Assembly: GCA_030669465.1 (NCBI GenBank)
Contig: DAOVDN010000066.1
Location: forward strand, 1-6,386
DNA length: 6,386 bases
Direction of reading: 5' to 3'
Origin: Desulfobacterales bacterium
Lineage (GTDB): Bacteria > Desulfobacterota > Desulfobacteria > Desulfobacterales > ETH-SRB1
Shown piece by piece: positions 4,386 through 6,386 of the stretch (positions are counted from its first letter, which is position 1; the number at the start of each line of letters is the position of its first letter). Made by a program: the position numbers and the translations under genes. The notes beneath the pieces are model-generated. The model saw only the letters and a list, made by a program, of their open reading frames with translations. It had not been told where the DNA came from and did not search any database.

Positions 4386-4533
4386 GGCTACCGACTTAAG
4401 GCGGGACACCTTGTAATCTCAAGGAGTTATAATAGGGTGGGCATTGCCCACCAATCTACGCAGTTTGCAGCGATCGCCCATTGATGGTGGGCATTGCCCA
4501 CCCTACGAATTGTCCCGCTTTAAGTTGGTAGCC
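4386..4533. mobile_element. 148-bp MITE-like element with 23-bp inverted ends and near-perfect 8-bp duplication
   Basis: The left end GGCTACCGACTTAAGGCGGG (first 20 of 4386-4408) and the right end (4511-4533 read inward on the minus strand, GGCTACCAACTTAAAGCGGG) match at 21 of 23 positions. They are flanked by GGTGTTAG (4378-4385) and GGTATTAG (4534-4541), 7 of 8 alike, suggesting an aged target duplication. No coding capacity is present. The end sequence differs from that of the 184-bp element, so a different transposase is implied; I do not recognise the family. It lies 23 bases downstream of the antitoxin stop and encloses the second GGTGG hairpin doublet. Confidence 0.7.
4433..4505. repeat. 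REPIN-like doublet B (two GGTGGGC hairpins in inverted orientation)
   Basis: TAGGGTGGGC (4433-4442) and GCCCACCCTA (4496-4505) are inverted ends. Each carries the identical hairpin GGTGGGC-ATT-GCCCACC (4436-4452 and 4486-4502), again a 7-bp stem with a 3-base loop. The string TTGATGGTG before the right hairpin also occurs at the same place in doublet A (3812-3820), so A and B belong to one family although their stems differ. It sits inside the 148-bp element. Confidence 0.75.
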
Positions 4534-4556
4534 GGTATTAGCATTTAGCGGTTAGC

Positions 4557-5129
4557 TTATACTCTTAAATTAACCATCGAACGGGAGACGGATAAAGGAT
4601 ATCTGCGGGCCATTTTTGAAAGGAGATTAAAGTCTACTTTATCCAGTTCCATCTCATCCTGGGCCGGAATCATTCCGCGGTAATAGAGGGTGTCCAGAAT
4701 TGCCTTTTCAGGTGACGCCATATAAAACCTGTCCCGGTAAGTAAACCCAAAAAATAGCGAAGGGGTGATCCTTGAAAATTCAATAGTGATTCCCTGATAC
4801 TGAATATTTCGTTTCTTTCCGACAGAGGTGCTTAGGGTTACGACGGTGCATACCATGGGAGACTGCAGAGTGACACCATGATAATTTAAGGCCCATTCGC
4901 AGGAGATGTAAGCCGGCGGTTTTAAAAAACATGCTGCCTCCTCCACGCTTGGAAGGCCGCAAAGAAAGGAATTGATATAGTTTCCCCGATTAATACGATA
5001 GATTAATCCTTTTTTAACTGCCCGTGATAAAAACGTACCCGTATGAGGAGTCAATTTTTCTGCATCCTGCTTGCGAAAAAGCACGGGAAGGAGTTTCAAA
5101 CGCTTAAGTGTTGATCTTTCTTCTTTCAT
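4557..5129 (-). CDS. abiEi: Type IV toxin-antitoxin antitoxin, AbiEi family
   Basis: This 190-residue protein is the expected antitoxin and autorepressor of an AbiE system. Residues 1-50 form a winged-helix module ending in the family's hallmark KGLIYRINRGNYIN. Residues 65-190 fit the AbiEi C-terminal domain: PPAYISCEWALNYHGV, a beta stretch around VVTLSTSVGKKRNIQYQGI, then FYMASPEKAILDTLYYRG, the A-S/T-P-E-K-A-x-x-D-x-x-Y signature. In known AbiE systems the antitoxin does not bind the toxin stably; it acts mainly by repressing the operon and counteracting toxicity (type IV). The ATG at 5129 lies inside the end of the toxin gene (26-bp overlap), with only a weak AAAG before it; no other methionine precedes the wing. 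Normally this gene comes first; here it is second. It appears full length and intact. Confidence 0.88.
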   Translation of the reverse strand: MKEERSTLKRLKLLPVLFRKQDAEKLTPHTGTFLSRAVKKGLIYRINRGNYINSFLCGLPSVEEAACFLKPPAYISCEWALNYHGVTLQSPMVCTVVTLSTSVGKKRNIQYQGITIEFSRITPSLFFGFTYRDRFYMASPEKAILDTLYYRGMIPAQDEMELDKVDFNLLSKMARRYPLSVSRSMVNLRV

Positions 5130-5982
5130 AATCTTTAAAATATTCGGTCATCCCTTGATTTAAAAGGATTGAGATGACTTCCCTCAGGGTAGTGATGAAA
5201 TCGCTAAAATTTGTTTCCTGATACATGGTGATGATATTTTGTGGCAAAAACCGGGGCAAATCTCTTTTTAAGGCATCTATGATGCTTGAGGTGGATTCCC
5301 TCTGTTGAAAGTAAAATGCTCCTCTGGCCGGAACAAAAGGAGCTTGATACATAACAAGTTTTTCCCTGACCTTGATCCACGTTGGGGTTGCTTTTAGTTG
5401 TTTTTTTATCCACCAGATATCATAAATATCCCTCCCTTTGAGATATCTTCTTTCATAAAGGGCCCTGATTTTATCAGACAGGATTTCCTCGGAAGTTTCT
5501 GCTAAAATGATACTGCTTGAGTATGGAATTATCAGCTTTCCGCTGGTAACCAGTCCTGCAACTGACGGCAAATCCCTCAGAACAAATTTTTGAAACCGCG
5601 GTTTTCGGCCGGGCGCTAAAAATTCGAACTCTAACTTTACAGCAATTCTTTCACGTTGAGTTTCAGGTCGATATATAAAAAACATCCTGATTGCTTCTTT
5701 CCGACCGCTTTTACGCTTATGTTCCGATTCTCCCAGACCAAATTGGGCGATACAGGCCATTTGAGTTTTTTGAAATGTCCCGGCTAAGATGTTTTCCACA
5801 TCTTCCTTAGGCAAGTCGGTCACAAAATCGAGATCTTCCGAAAATCTCATTCCGCCATAGACCCATCTTAATGCAGTTCCGCCCTGGAAAATGATACGGT
5901 CTGATCCGGATTGAGCGTAAAGGTTGTCCAGTAAAATCAACTGCAACAACTCAGATTTTTTTATCTTCATTTCGTTATACAT
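5104..5982 (-). CDS. abiEii: Type IV toxin-antitoxin toxin, AbiEii nucleotidyltransferase
   Basis: This 292-residue DNA polymerase beta-type nucleotidyltransferase (DUF1814/AbiEii/MenT group) is intact. Family members arrest growth; some block protein synthesis by adding nucleotides to tRNA 3' ends. Counting from the ATG at 5982: motif I is FQGGTALRWVYGGMRFSEDLDF, with Gly34-Gly35, Ser48 and metal-binding Asp50 and Asp52. KLEFEF (116-121) is the next strand. Motif III is LSDKIRALYERR (Lys171) and motif IV is GRDIYDIWW (Arg184, Asp185, Asp188). All key residues are present, so the toxin should be active. GGTG six bases before 5982 supports that ATG; a GTG at 5991 (295 residues) and an ATG at 5970 are alternatives. 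It is first in the operon and overlaps abiEi by 26 bp. It was perhaps carried here by transfer, given the mobile debris beside it; target unknown. Confidence 0.92.
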   Translation of the reverse strand: MYNEMKIKKSELLQLILLDNLYAQSGSDRIIFQGGTALRWVYGGMRFSEDLDFVTDLPKEDVENILAGTFQKTQMACIAQFGLGESEHKRKSGRKEAIRMFFIYRPETQRERIAVKLEFEFLAPGRKPRFQKFVLRDLPSVAGLVTSGKLIIPYSSSIILAETSEEILSDKIRALYERRYLKGRDIYDIWWIKKQLKATPTWIKVREKLVMYQAPFVPARGAFYFQQRESTSSIIDALKRDLPRFLPQNIITMYQETNFSDFITTLREVISILLNQGMTEYFKDYERRKINT

Positions 5983-6013
5983 AGACGACACCGTTGTAAT
6001 AATTGATTGCGAT

Positions 6014-6041
6014 AGTATACAGTTTTGTATAATATCGTCAA
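6014..6041 (-). promoter_or_regulatory. Promoter of the abiE operon with embedded palindromic operator
   Basis: On the minus strand TTGACG (6041-6036), a 16-base spacer and TATACT (6019-6014) make a near-consensus sigma70 promoter, each box 5 of 6. Transcription would start around 6007, 16-25 bases before the possible toxin starts. The palindrome TATACA-GTTT-TGTATA (6016-6031) covers the -10 box and half the spacer, where a bound repressor would block RNA polymerase. AbiEi proteins are known to repress their own promoters through inverted repeats, so this is the likely site; that link is an inference. Confidence 0.6.
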
Positions 6042-6386
6042 CAATAAATCTCTGCCCGAATCAAGCCGTTCAAGACCTTTTGCACAAAAAGCCTAACCTC
6101 CCTGACAGTCTTCAGCCTTCGGACTTCCACCTTCAGTCTATCCACCTGAGTAGTTACAATTTTGCGCTTTTTGCGACTTTTTGCGGCTAAATCAAAAGGG
6201 TGCATACACTCTTCTCTCCCAAACAGATCATATTATTTAGACAGGATAACAGGATAAACAAGATTATTTATTTCCTGTTAATCAACAGAGCCCAAATCCT
6301 GTAAAAACATATAATTACATACCAATTCGATCAGGCTTTAGAAAAGAACTGTATCAAAATTATTTTTTGGATTTAAATAATAGTTC
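6042..6386. other. Gene-free right end with degenerate repeats
   Basis: I see no coding region here. At 6159-6187 the pentamer-spaced motif TTTTGCG recurs three times (TTTTGCGCTTTTTGCGAC and on to TTTTTGCGG). At 6241-6305 there is an ACAGGATA/ATCCTGT family: ACAGGATAACAGGATAAACA (6241-6260), TTTCCTGTTAATC (6271-6284) and AAATCCTGTAAAA (6294-6306), partly inverted copies typical of dispersed intergenic repeats. The remaining 80 bases are AT-rich (over 70 per cent by eye) and end at the window edge; they may lead to a gene outside. Confidence 0.5.

Noticed and set aside
3715..4505. CRISPR array
   Set aside because: The repeated hairpins are few, inverted rather than direct, and irregularly spaced; no cas gene is present.
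5924..6190. 88-codon + strand frame
   Set aside because: It overlaps the toxin start and the abiE promoter on the opposite strand and has no ribosome site or family resemblance.

Overview
The window looks like a fragment of a moderately AT-rich Gram-negative chromosome. My best guess is a sulfate-reducer-type deltaproteobacterium (Desulfobacterota). This rests on a 143-residue unimodular QueF, a half-length MetE-type methionine synthase, a lone tatA beside a 60-residue helical protein, a lipoprotein with a good lipobox, and many palindromic intergenic repeats. No rRNA or other lineage marker is present, so the placement is an inference.

Left part (1-3527), ordinary chromosomal genes. The 3' end of an alpha-amylase-family (GH13) gene runs in from the left on the + strand. 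Opposite it lies a two-gene minus-strand operon: queF (queuosine biosynthesis), whose TGA stop overlaps the ATG of an outer-membrane-type lipoprotein with CsgG/TolB-like and FlgT-C-like parts. Divergent from queF is a 60-residue protein, which converges on tatA. tatA has a strong sigma70-type promoter. Divergent from tatA is a short cobalamin-independent methionine synthase-like gene with a 15-bp palindrome upstream.

Middle part (3528-4556), about 1 kb with no intact gene, is a graveyard of small mobile sequences and broken genes. In order it holds: a 104-bp palindromic GTTCA/TGAAC repeat; the N-terminal stub of a REP-associated (RAYT/Y1-type) transposase that this repeat cuts off; a REPIN-like doublet of GGTGC hairpins with an (ATTC)6 microsatellite inside; a decayed TacA/DUF1778-type antitoxin; a 184-bp MITE-like element with 24-bp inverted ends and a perfect 8-bp target duplication (ISL3-like) enclosing a C-rich hairpin doublet; and a second, 148-bp MITE-like element with 23-bp inverted ends and a 7/8 duplication enclosing a second REPIN-like doublet (GGTGGGC hairpins).

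Right part (4557-6386) is a type IV toxin-antitoxin (AbiE) operon on the minus strand. The nucleotidyltransferase toxin AbiEii comes first and overlaps the winged-helix antitoxin AbiEi by 26 bp, the reverse of the usual order. A near-consensus promoter with an embedded 6-4-6 palindrome lies just upstream and may be the autoregulatory operator. The last 0.4 kb carries only degenerate repeats.

The most notable things are the inverted abiE gene order with its candidate operator, and the repeat cluster in which two MITE-like elements with recognisable target duplications each enclose a hairpin doublet, close to the stub of a transposase family known to mobilise such doublets.
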